64,000 nt of DNA, from the NCBI RefSeq assembly GCF_029952525.1, contig NZ_JASAOF010000013.1, positions 62,001-126,000 of the forward strand, written 5' to 3'. Position numbers and translations under genes: made by a program. This stretch comes from Saccharopolyspora ipomoeae. Lineage in GTDB: Bacteria; Actinomycetota; Actinomycetes; Mycobacteriales; Pseudonocardiaceae. Under the pieces are notes generated by a model. That model did not search any database. It worked only from the letters and a program-made list of their open reading frames with translations, and had not been told where the DNA came from. Shown here piece by piece: positions 50,285-58,114 of this stretch. Positions within the stretch are counted from its first letter, which is position 1, and the number at the start of each line of letters is the position of its first letter.

Positions 50285-52855
50285 TCAGAGCAACGGATCC
50301 ACTGCCGCGCCACCGATTCCGGGTGCGCGGTGCCGGGCCCCGAAGCCGTCGTGTCGATCATCCTCTGTGGACTCGTGTCGGTTGCGTCCGGTCTCGCCGC
50401 CGGTGTCGTGATCCGTGTGGTTCGAATCGCCGTCGCTGTGGCTGTCGCCATATCCGGGCTCACCGTAACCGGGTTTGTGGCGACCGCCATACCCGATGGC
50501 CGCGATTCCCCCGCTCACCTGCTGCTCGGCCTCGTCGGTCCGTCCGGCGTTGTAGGCCATGAGCGCGTCGGCGAGCAGGTCTGCCAGGCTCGCGTCGGCG
50601 CTCGGCTCCGGCGGTGTCGGTTCCGGCGGTGTTGGTTCCGGTGCTGGCGGTTCTGGCGGCGCCGGTTCCGGATCGGGTTCCACCTGGCGGAGGTTCGGGT
50701 CGGTGTCCTCGGCGGAGCGCGCCGACGACTCGCGCTCGGGGTCGGGCTGGAACGCGGCGAGCGGATCGGGGTCGGCGTGCCGCCGTCCCCGGCGGCGGGA
50801 CGGCTGGTGGTCGGCGGGGAGCTTCAGCTCCGCCCGGATCTCGGCCAGCGACTTGCCCCGCGACCGACGTCCGCCCTGTTCCTGGGGCTCGTGCTCCTCG
50901 GGGCGGGCGTGCGCGCTCGGCTCCGGGACGTCCTCGGGCTCGGGCAGCGGGAAGCCCTGCGCGGGTGTGACGGGCTCGGGCTCGGGCCGGGGCGCGTGCT
51001 CGCGGCGGTCGTGTGCCTCGGTGATCCGCCGCAGGCTGTCGGCCGCCGCGGCCAGCGGATCCCCGCTCCACCGCTGCCCGGGGTCCTCCTCGCCGTAGCC
51101 GTCCTCGTACCCACCGGCTTCCTCGTGCGTGTCGGGCTCGACGCGTTCCGGCTCGTCGGAGGGCCACCAGCTCCCCGCGGAACGCTCCGCAGGCGCGTTC
51201 TCCTCGGGAACCTCGAACACCTCGCTCGGCGAAGCCGAGTCGAAAGCCACCCGAGGCTCGGACAACCCACCCCCACCAACGGACTCAGCAGCCTCAACAG
51301 GAGCGGCAGCCTCAACAGGAGCGGGAGTCTCGACAGGAGCGGACACCTCGGCGCTCTCCCGATCCTCAGCCTCCTTGGCCACCCGACTCGTCAAAGCCTC
51401 CATCAACAACCGCGCAGCGTCATGCGCCTCCGCGTAACCGCCCCGAGCCCCCTCGGTCTTCGCGGACTCCGCCCGAACCACCTCAGGTCCCGTTTCAGAA
51501 GTGAGGGAAGTTTTCATGAAAACTTCCCCCTCCCCCTCGGAGGTCTCCCGGCGGTCGGACCCGACCCCGTCCAGGTCGTCATCCTCCACCGAAACCACGT
51601 CGTGACTGGTCACAGAGGGTTCAACCGCTCCGGGTGCAGGGGTTCGGTCCGGAGCGGGTTCCGGGGTTCGAGGGGTGGTGCGGGCCGGGGGTTCGGGTTC
51701 GTGGGTGGGGGAAGTTTTCATGAAAACTTCGCGCTCCGACACCACGGCCACGGGAGCGGCGCGACGGCCCCGGCGCCCGTCCGGGGCGGGTGCCTCGGAG
51801 TCCGCCGGGTAGGCCTTGAGGAGGCTGAGGCGGGCGTGGTGCACCTGGGACCGCCAGCGGCGGTCGGCCGAGTAGGCGCCGCGCAGGGTCTGCAGGGCCT
51901 CGGCTATCTCCTCGACCCGCTCGTGCGCGCGGGAGAGGGCGTTGAGCGCTTCGGCGAGCAGGCCGTCGAGGCCGTGCCGCTCGGAGATCGCGGCGGTCTC
52001 GGCCAGCACCCGCAGCGCGGACTCGTGGTCCCCGCCCGGCAGGTGCACGCGGGTGGCCAGCGCCAGCCCGAGCCACCCGGTGGGCCCGGCGGCCGCGGCG
52101 CGGACGGGTTCGGCCAGCACGGCCTGGCTGGTCTCGACGGCTTCGACTCGGTGGCCCTGGTCGAGCAGGGCGTGCACGCGCTCCAGCAGGAGGCGGGTCT
52201 GGATCTCGCCGCCTTCGGCCTCGGGGTCGCTGAGCCGCCGCAGCAGTCCGAGCCCGGTGTCGGTGGCGGCCACGGCCTCGGCGAACTCGCCGAGCCTGCG
52301 GCGGTGCGCTGCCCGCAACGCCCACACCCGGGCCTTGAGCACGCGGGTGGTGTCCTGCTCGGAGTCGCAGTCGGCGTAGAGGCGCTCGGCCTCGTCGAGG
52401 ACGTCGGCGCGCTCGTCGACGTCCTGCTGCCCGGGCAGCGCGGAGGCCAGCGCGAGCAGCGCGTGGGCGCGCAGCACGGGGTCGATCCGCTCGCGCGCCA
52501 GCTCGCGGCGCAGGAGCCGGACGGCGACCTCGTGGCTGCCGGAGCTGACCGCGCACCAGCCGAGCTCGATGCGCAGCCTGGTCAGGACGTCGGGGAACCC
52601 GGCCGTCTCGGCGTCCTGGACGGCGGTGAGGGCGCGGCCGGTGGCCGCGACCCCGCGCCCCAGCCGGTTGGCGGCGAACAGGGCCAGCGCCTCGGCGCGC
52701 AGCCGCGCGCCCCGGTCGCCGGTGCGCCTGGCGAGCGCCGCCGCTCTGTCGCTGAGCACCAAGGTGAGTTCGGGAACTCTCCACCGCATCTGCCACGCGG
52801 GTTCGAGCAATCCCTCCACCGAGCTGGGCTCTGCCACAGCGGCCACGCTCGCCAA
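50285..52855 (-). CDS. TPR-like protein with long low-complexity C-terminal half
   Basis: An 856-residue protein. Residues about 20-350 are all-helical with TPR-like repeats (LARRTGDRGARLRAEALALFAANRLGRG, ALRVLAETAAISERHGLDGLLAEALNALSRAHE). From 355 on it is disordered and rich in Pro, Glu, Ala and Ser, with a short helical island KSLAEIRAELKLPADHQPSRRR, and it ends in a Gly/His/Asp-rich tail. Residues 376-382 and 444-450 both read EVFMKTS, each encoded by the 20-bp palindrome. The TTG start has GGAGG four bases upstream, 11 bases after the ettA stop; a GTG three codons later is possible. Function unknown. Confidence 0.85.
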   Translation of the reverse strand: MASVAAVAEPSSVEGLLEPAWQMRWRVPELTLVLSDRAAALARRTGDRGARLRAEALALFAANRLGRGVAATGRALTAVQDAETAGFPDVLTRLRIELGWCAVSSGSHEVAVRLLRRELARERIDPVLRAHALLALASALPGQQDVDERADVLDEAERLYADCDSEQDTTRVLKARVWALRAAHRRRLGEFAEAVAATDTGLGLLRRLSDPEAEGGEIQTRLLLERVHALLDQGHRVEAVETSQAVLAEPVRAAAAGPTGWLGLALATRVHLPGGDHESALRVLAETAAISERHGLDGLLAEALNALSRAHERVEEIAEALQTLRGAYSADRRWRSQVHHARLSLLKAYPADSEAPAPDGRRGRRAAPVAVVSEREVFMKTSPTHEPEPPARTTPRTPEPAPDRTPAPGAVEPSVTSHDVVSVEDDDLDGVGSDRRETSEGEGEVFMKTSLTSETGPEVVRAESAKTEGARGGYAEAHDAARLLMEALTSRVAKEAEDRESAEVSAPVETPAPVEAAAPVEAAESVGGGGLSEPRVAFDSASPSEVFEVPEENAPAERSAGSWWPSDEPERVEPDTHEEAGGYEDGYGEEDPGQRWSGDPLAAAADSLRRITEAHDRREHAPRPEPEPVTPAQGFPLPEPEDVPEPSAHARPEEHEPQEQGGRRSRGKSLAEIRAELKLPADHQPSRRRGRRHADPDPLAAFQPDPERESSARSAEDTDPNLRQVEPDPEPAPPEPPAPEPTPPEPTPPEPSADASLADLLADALMAYNAGRTDEAEQQVSGGIAAIGYGGRHKPGYGEPGYGDSHSDGDSNHTDHDTGGETGRNRHESTEDDRHDGFGARHRAPGIGGAAVDPLL
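51507..51526. repeat. TTTTCATGAAAA palindrome, copy 5 (inside a gene)
   Basis: Exact GAAGTTTTCATGAAAACTTC, extended by GG/CC to 24 bases. It lies in frame in the gene at 50285 and encodes EVFMKTS at residues 444-450 in its disordered half. Confidence 0.95.
51711..51730. repeat. TTTTCATGAAAA palindrome, copy 6 (inside a gene)
   Basis: Exact GAAGTTTTCATGAAAACTTC, in the same reading frame as copy 5, encoding EVFMKTS at residues 376-382. It is preceded by a GTGGGTGGGG tract, as for copy 4. Confidence 0.95.
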
Positions 52856-52866
52856 GGCGCCTCCGT

Positions 52867-54540
52867 TCAGCCGCGGGTCAACTTGCGATGGGTAACCCGG
52901 TGCGGACGGGCGGCGTCGGCGCCCAGCCGCTCGATCTTGTTCTCCTCGTACCCCTCGAAGTTACCTTCGAACCAGAACCACTTGGCGGGGTTCTCCTCAT
53001 CTCCCTCCCACGCGAGGATGTGCGTGGCGACGCGGTCCAGGAACCAGCGGTCGTGGGAGATGACCACGGCGCAGCCGGGGAACTGCTCCAGCGCGTTCTC
53101 CAGCGAGCCCAGGGTCTCGACGTCCAGGTCGTTCGTCGGCTCGTCCAGCAGGATCAGGTTGCCGCCGGCCTTGAGCGTCAGCGCCAGGTTCAGCCGGTTG
53201 CGCTCACCACCGGAGAGCACGCCCGCCGGCTTCTGCTGGTCCGGGCCCTTGAACCCGAACGCGCTGACGTAGGCGCGGGACGGCATCTCGACCTGGCCGA
53301 CCTGGATGTAGTCCAGACCGTCGGACACGACCTCCCACACGTTCTTGTCGGGGTCGATGTTCGCGCGGTTCTGGTCCACGTACGAGAGCTTGACCGTGTC
53401 GCCGACCTTGACCGTTCCGCTGTCCGGCTCCTCCAGCCCGACGATGGTCTTGAACAGCGTGGTCTTGCCGACGCCGTTCGGGCCGATGACGCCGACGATG
53501 CCGTTGCGCGGCAGGCTGAACGACAGGTCGTCGATCAGCAGCTCGTCGAAGCCCTTCTTGAGGTGCTCGACCTCGACCACCGTGTTGCCCAGGCGCGGGC
53601 CCGGCGGGATCTGGATCTCCTCGAAGTCGAGCTTGCGGGTCTTCTCCGCCTCGTTGGCCATCTCCTCGTAGCGGGCCAGGCGGGCCCGCGACTTGGTCTG
53701 CTTGGCCTTGGCGTTGGAGCGGACCCACTCCAGCTCGTCCTTGAGGCGCTTCTGCAGCTTGGCGTCCCGCTTGCCCTGGACCGCGAGGCGCTCCTGCTTC
53801 TTCTCCAGGTAGGTGGAGTAGTTGCCCTCGTAGGGGTAGGTGCGGCCGCGGTCGAGCTCCAGGATCCAGCCGGCGACGTTGTCCAGGAAGTACCTGTCGT
53901 GCGTCACGGCGAGGACGGCGCCCTGGTAGTTGGCCAGGAACTGCTCCAGCCAGAGCACGGATTCGGCGTCGAGGTGGTTCGTGGGCTCGTCGAGCAGCAA
54001 CAGGTCGGGCTTGCTCAGCAGCAGCTTGCAGAGCGCGACGCGGCGTCGCTCACCACCGGAGAGGTGCTTGACCTCGGCGTCCGGCGGCGGGCAGCGCAGA
54101 GCGTCCATCGCCTGCTCCAGCTGGGAGTCCAGTTCCCACGCGTCGGCGTGGTCCAGGTCCTCCTGGAGCTTGCCCATCTCCTCCATCAACTCGTCGGAGT
54201 AGTCGGTCGCGAGCTGTTCGGCGATCTCGTTGAAGCGGTTGAGCTTCACCTTGATCTCGCCGACGCCCTCCTCGACGTTGCCGAGGACCGTCTTCTCCTC
54301 GTTCAACGGGGGTTCCTGCTGCATGATGCCCACGGTGTAACCCGGCGACAGGAACGCTTCTCCGTTGTTCGGCTGGTCGAGTCCCGCCATGATGCGCAGC
54401 ACGGTCGACTTGCCAGCCCCGTTCGGCCCGACGACGCCGATCTTGGCGCCCGGGTAGAACTGGATGGTCGCGTTGTCGAGGATGACCTTGTCACCATGCG
54501 TCTTGCGCACGTTTTTCATGGTGTAAATGAACTCGGCCAT
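52867..54540 (-). CDS. ettA: Energy-dependent translational throttle EttA (ABC-F ATPase)
   Basis: A 557-residue cytoplasmic protein with two ABC ATPase domains and no membrane part. It binds the ribosomal E site and gates the first elongation step. Walker A motifs are GPNGAGKST (residues 38-46) and GPNGVGKTT; signature motifs are LSGGERRRVAL and LSGGERNRLNL; Walker B are LLLLDEPTNHLD and LILLDEPTNDLD. The arm insert between them (SDELMEEMGKLQEDLDHADAW) and the linker are of the EttA subtype. Start at MAEFIYTMKNVRKTHGDK. It is first in a possible operon with the TPR-like gene, matching Rv2477c next to gdh. Confidence 0.96.
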   Translation of the reverse strand: MAEFIYTMKNVRKTHGDKVILDNATIQFYPGAKIGVVGPNGAGKSTVLRIMAGLDQPNNGEAFLSPGYTVGIMQQEPPLNEEKTVLGNVEEGVGEIKVKLNRFNEIAEQLATDYSDELMEEMGKLQEDLDHADAWELDSQLEQAMDALRCPPPDAEVKHLSGGERRRVALCKLLLSKPDLLLLDEPTNHLDAESVLWLEQFLANYQGAVLAVTHDRYFLDNVAGWILELDRGRTYPYEGNYSTYLEKKQERLAVQGKRDAKLQKRLKDELEWVRSNAKAKQTKSRARLARYEEMANEAEKTRKLDFEEIQIPPGPRLGNTVVEVEHLKKGFDELLIDDLSFSLPRNGIVGVIGPNGVGKTTLFKTIVGLEEPDSGTVKVGDTVKLSYVDQNRANIDPDKNVWEVVSDGLDYIQVGQVEMPSRAYVSAFGFKGPDQQKPAGVLSGGERNRLNLALTLKAGGNLILLDEPTNDLDVETLGSLENALEQFPGCAVVISHDRWFLDRVATHILAWEGDEENPAKWFWFEGNFEGYEENKIERLGADAARPHRVTHRKLTRG

Positions 54541-54607
54541 ACCCCGAATCGTAGTGGCGTCCCACCCCGAGCCCCGCACGCGGGCCCCCGGGAGAACGAA
54601 GGGGTGT

Positions 54608-56695
54608 TCAGCTGCGCGGCGAGTCCTGATCGGCCAGGCGTTTGAGCATCTCGTTGTAAGCGGTGAGATCCGCGTCCCCGTCCTTGTCGGCCTTGCGGTC
54701 GAGACGACGGGCCTGCCGATCGTCCGCCCGGGACCACTGGATCAGCAGCGCCAGCATCACCACGACCAGCGGCACCTCACCGGAGGCCCAGGCGAGGCCA
54801 CCGCCGAGCTGCTGGTCGGCGAGCAGGTCGGTCATCCACGGCAGGTCGAGGCTGCGGTAGAAGTCGGCGCCGATGGGCTTGGCGGACATCATCAGGGCGA
54901 TGCCGAAGAACGCGTGGAAGGGCATGGAGGCGAAGACCATGCCGACCTTGCCGATGGGCGGCAGCTGGCGCGGCGACGGGTCGATGCCGATGACGGGCCA
55001 GTAGAAGACGTAGCCGACCAGCAGGAAGTGCGCGTTCATCGCCAGGTGCGCCCAGTGCTGGCTCAGCGCCAGGTCGAACAGGCCGGTGAAGTACAGCGCG
55101 TAGAACGACCCGACGAACAGCACCAGCGCTACGACGGGGTGGGTGAGCGCGCGGGTCAGCGGCGAGTGCACGAACGCCGTCAGCCACTCGCGCGGACCGG
55201 GCGGCTGCCCCTTGCCCGCGGGCTTGAGCACCCGCAGCGCCAGCGACGTCGGCCCGCCCAGCACCAGGAACACCGGCGCCAGCATGGACAGCAGCATGTG
55301 CTGACCCATGTGCACGCTGAACACGGCGGGCGCGTAGCGGCCGACGCCGGCGGAGGTGGCGACGAGGATCGTCAGGCAGCCGCACAGCCAGGCGATGGTG
55401 CGCCCGACGGGCCACTTGTCGCCGCGTGCGCGCAGCCGGTGCACGCCCCACAGGTAGAGGCCTGCCAGGACCAGGGCGGCCGTGCCGTAGACGAGGTCGA
55501 AGCGGAAGTCGAACAGCAGCCGCAGGGTGTCCGGCGGCGCGTCGAGGGTGTAGCCGATGATCAGCTCGGTGCGGCTGGGCACGGTGGTGTAGCCGCCGGG
55601 CGGCGGGGTGCGACCGAGCGCGACGGCGACGCCGAGGGTGGCGAACATGATCAGCACTTCGACGGCGCCGAGCCGCAGCAGCCCGGACGACCCGGCCTCC
55701 AGCCGGGCGACGACCTTGCTGCGCTGCAGGTATCCGAACACGCCGAGCACCAGCAAGCCGATGATCTTCAGCAGCACCAGCAGCCCGTAGGTCGATCCGA
55801 ACAGCTGCTCCGGCGAGACCCGCACCAGCGCGTTGATCACTCCGGACAGCGCCATCGCGACCCAGCTGACCAGGGCGATCACCGAGAACCGGCGCGCGAC
55901 CAGCGGCAGGTGCGCCCCGCCGCGGGCGGCGTGGGCGATCAGCGCGATCAGCCCGCCGACCCACAGCACGGCTCCGACGAGGTGGAACAGCAGGCTGTTG
56001 GTGGCGATGTCGTGGGCACCGCCGCTGGCGGAGTGCCCGGTGGCGATGACCGGCAGCAGCCCGGCGAGGCCGAGCGCGAAGGTCACCACGGTCCAGCCCC
56101 AGGACAGCACGATCCGGCAGGCCAGGGCGACGACGAACGCGATGATCGCGGTCAGCGCCCAGGCCTTGGCCTCTTCGAGCGCGTCGAGGAGGCCGAGCAT
56201 CACGTCGGCGCTGAGCACCTCGTTCACCGGGCGGCCGGTGGCATCGGCGCAGATGAACGGCACCATCAGCGCGGCGCCGACGAACCAGACCGAGGCTCCC
56301 CAGCCCGCGGCGCGCACGGCGGCGTAGCCGTCGGCGAGCAGCGCTCCGGAGCGCTTCGCGGGGATGCCGAACGAGGCCAGCAGCAGGGAGCCGACGGTGA
56401 CCACGGCTCCGGTCTCGGCGATCACCCGGACCACGGGCAGCCCGTACTGGGTGACGGGACCGGGGTCGGGCAGTCCGAGCAGGGCGTAGTTGGCCCCGGC
56501 GGACAGCGCGGTCAGGCCGGCGGCGATCAGCGCCGCGAGCACTCCTGCGGTGAAGACCAGCACGCCGACCGTGCCGGAGGCGCTGCGCCGTTGACCAGTG
56601 GGCCGTTGACCAGTGGGCCGCTGACCAGTGGGCCGCTGACCAGCAGGCCGTGGACCAGGGCTGGAACTCTGTGCGGCGGCGGACTCGGATGGCAC
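54608..56695 (-). CDS. CopD-CtaG fusion: copper uptake / cytochrome oxidase assembly membrane protein
   Basis: A 695-residue protein with many membrane helices. After a disordered basic N-terminus with PTGQR repeats, residues about 45-350 form a CopD-like domain (GHSASGGAHDIATNSLLFHLVGAVLWVGGL, with the two His-bearing helices). Residues about 400-670 are a CtaG (caa3 assembly) domain: YAPAVFSVHMGQHMLLSMLAPVFLVLG, HWAHLAMNAHFLLVGYVFYWPVIG and ASMPFHAFFGIALM, with the His-rich helices that bind copper. It should deliver copper to the aa3 oxidase. GTG start, weak ribosome binding site. Shares a 93-base divergent region with the lipoprotein gene. Confidence 0.93.
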   Translation of the reverse strand: MPSESAAAQSSSPGPRPAGQRPTGQRPTGQRPTGQRRSASGTVGVLVFTAGVLAALIAAGLTALSAGANYALLGLPDPGPVTQYGLPVVRVIAETGAVVTVGSLLLASFGIPAKRSGALLADGYAAVRAAGWGASVWFVGAALMVPFICADATGRPVNEVLSADVMLGLLDALEEAKAWALTAIIAFVVALACRIVLSWGWTVVTFALGLAGLLPVIATGHSASGGAHDIATNSLLFHLVGAVLWVGGLIALIAHAARGGAHLPLVARRFSVIALVSWVAMALSGVINALVRVSPEQLFGSTYGLLVLLKIIGLLVLGVFGYLQRSKVVARLEAGSSGLLRLGAVEVLIMFATLGVAVALGRTPPPGGYTTVPSRTELIIGYTLDAPPDTLRLLFDFRFDLVYGTAALVLAGLYLWGVHRLRARGDKWPVGRTIAWLCGCLTILVATSAGVGRYAPAVFSVHMGQHMLLSMLAPVFLVLGGPTSLALRVLKPAGKGQPPGPREWLTAFVHSPLTRALTHPVVALVLFVGSFYALYFTGLFDLALSQHWAHLAMNAHFLLVGYVFYWPVIGIDPSPRQLPPIGKVGMVFASMPFHAFFGIALMMSAKPIGADFYRSLDLPWMTDLLADQQLGGGLAWASGEVPLVVVMLALLIQWSRADDRQARRLDRKADKDGDADLTAYNEMLKRLADQDSPRS
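56590..56660. repeat. 15-bp tandem repeat encoding PTGQR
   Basis: About 4.7 copies of GTTGACCAGTGGGCC, with one to three changes per unit, in the 5' end of the CopD-CtaG gene. Read in the gene frame it gives successive PTGQR units before the first membrane helix. Confidence 0.9.
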
Positions 56696-56788
56696 GTACC
56701 GAGCGTAACCGTCGCTGTGCGCCGATCACCGGTCAGGATGGCGCACCTGGGCGTGGTCTCCCGCACTCACCGCCGCTACGGTTACCCC

Positions 56789-57373
56789 GTGCCGAAGTTC
56801 CGTGACCGCCTGCCACGTCTGCTCGTGCTGTGCGTGCTGATCGGCGGACCGGCGCTGACCGGGTGCGCGTCCGACGTCGCGGGCACGCCCATCCCGGCCG
56901 CGGGCTTCCACGACCAGCCCGAGGCGACGCAGACCCGCTCGGCGATCGCGACGCCGCCCAGCATCCCGGGCCCGCGCGGCGAGGTCGACCCGTGCACATT
57001 GCTCGCCCCCGCCGACCTGGTCCCGGTCGGCGGCGCGGTGGGCCCGCCGCATCCCGGCAACCCGGTCCCGGGCGCGTGCGCGCACCTGCTGGGCGGCCAC
57101 CCGGACAACACGGCCGCCGCCGGCTTCCACGAGCCGTACCCGGTCCTCGCCAAGCGGCAACCGAGGGGCGTCGAAGTGGACGTGCTCGGTTACTCCAGCT
57201 GGCTGTACTGCGAACCGGTCACGGGCTACCAGACGTGCACGGCGGCGACGGCGATCAGATCGGACAGATCGCTGCTGACGATGCTGTCCCTCAAGGACGC
57301 CTCGGCCGCCGACACCGCGGATCGCCTCTTCGGCCTCACCACTACCGCCCTGCGGAAACTGCCCCCGACGTAA
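56789..57373 (+). CDS. DUF3558-type lipoprotein
   Basis: A 194-residue exported protein. A basic N-terminus and hydrophobic stretch lead to the lipobox LTGC with Cys26, so it should be lipid-anchored to the membrane. The mature part has DPCTLLAPADL, the marker of DUF3558, and further Cys in GACAHLLGG, LYCEPVTGY and TCTAATAI for disulfides. These lipoproteins are abundant in mycobacteria and relatives; the function is unknown. GTG start. It is divergent from the CopD-CtaG gene, but a copper role is not shown. Confidence 0.88.
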   Translation: MPKFRDRLPRLLVLCVLIGGPALTGCASDVAGTPIPAAGFHDQPEATQTRSAIATPPSIPGPRGEVDPCTLLAPADLVPVGGAVGPPHPGNPVPGACAHLLGGHPDNTAAAGFHEPYPVLAKRQPRGVEVDVLGYSSWLYCEPVTGYQTCTAATAIRSDRSLLTMLSLKDASAADTADRLFGLTTTALRKLPPT

Positions 57374-57505
57374 CCCGCTTGCCGGTTGTCGAAAAGCTTG
57401 CCGTTGTGTACCGGCTCGGCAACGTTGCCGCGTCGTTCCCACACGCGATGCGGCCGACCGCTACCCTCCTTGCTGCACAACGTCGGGCATACCGCCCACC
57501 GAACG

Positions 57506-57579
57506 GCCCCCATAGCTCAGCCGGATAGAGCAAAGGACTTCTAATCCTTAGGTCGCAGGTTCGAGTCCTGCTGGGGGCG
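57506..57579 (+). tRNA. tRNA-Arg (TCT)
   Basis: A 74-base cloverleaf with acceptor GCCCCCA/TGGGGGC, D arm AGCTCAGCCGGATAGAGC, anticodon stem AAGGA-CTTCTAA-TCCTT with anticodon TCT, T loop GTTCGAGTC and discriminator G. CCA is not encoded. It decodes AGA/AGG, rare codons in this GC-rich genome. Confidence 0.96.
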
Positions 57580-57603
57580 CCGAACCCCCTGGTAACGCAA
57601 GTG

Positions 57604-57633
57604 GGGGGTTGATCTGGTACGAGATCAACCCCC
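57604..57633. terminator. Bidirectional terminator between tRNA-Arg and arsC
   Basis: GGGGGTTGATCT pairs perfectly with AGATCAACCCCC over 12 bases with a six-base loop, between two converging genes. Confidence 0.85.
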
Positions 57634-57672
57634 GCTTCACCCCGCACCCGCTCGTTCTGGATCTGTTCGGGG

Positions 57673-58080
57673 TCAGGCGCTGGGGACGAGTTCGGCGAGG
57701 AGTTCTTGGACTCGTCGGTCGATGTCGTCGCGGATCTCGCGGACGGCGTCGACGCCTCGTCCCGCGGGGTCGGTGAGTTCCCAGTCGAGGTAGCGCTTGC
57801 CGGGGAAGACGGGGCAGGCGTCGCCGCAGCCCATGGTGATGACCACGTCGGCGGCTTCGACGGCGTCGGTGGTGAGCTTCTTCGGGACTTCCCGCGACAG
57901 GTCCAGGTCGAGTTCGTTCATGACTTCGACCACGGCGGGGTTGATCGTGTCGGCTGGTGCGGAACCAGCGGAGCGGACGGCGACCGCGCCCTGCGCGCGG
58001 TGGTGCAGCAGGGCGGCGGCCATCTGGGATCGGCCGGCGTTGTGCACGCAGACGAACAGGACCTCGGGGGTGGTGGGCAC
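57673..58080 (-). CDS. arsC: Arsenate reductase, low-molecular-weight phosphatase type
   Basis: A 135-residue enzyme that reduces arsenate to arsenite. VLFVCVHNAGRSQMAAALL holds the CX5R P-loop, DPAGRG lies at the general acid, and MGCGDACPVFPGKRYLDWELTD has the extra Cys pair that relays the disulfide to the surface. Regeneration could be by thioredoxin or by mycothiol/mycoredoxin, both known for actinobacteria. GTG start with GAGGAG seven bases upstream; 34 bases after the pump gene, same operon. Confidence 0.93.
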   Translation of the reverse strand: MPTTPEVLFVCVHNAGRSQMAAALLHHRAQGAVAVRSAGSAPADTINPAVVEVMNELDLDLSREVPKKLTTDAVEAADVVITMGCGDACPVFPGKRYLDWELTDPAGRGVDAVREIRDDIDRRVQELLAELVPSA

Positions 58081-58114
58081 GATGGCTCCTCGACTCTCAG
58101 CGATGTCGTGGTGA

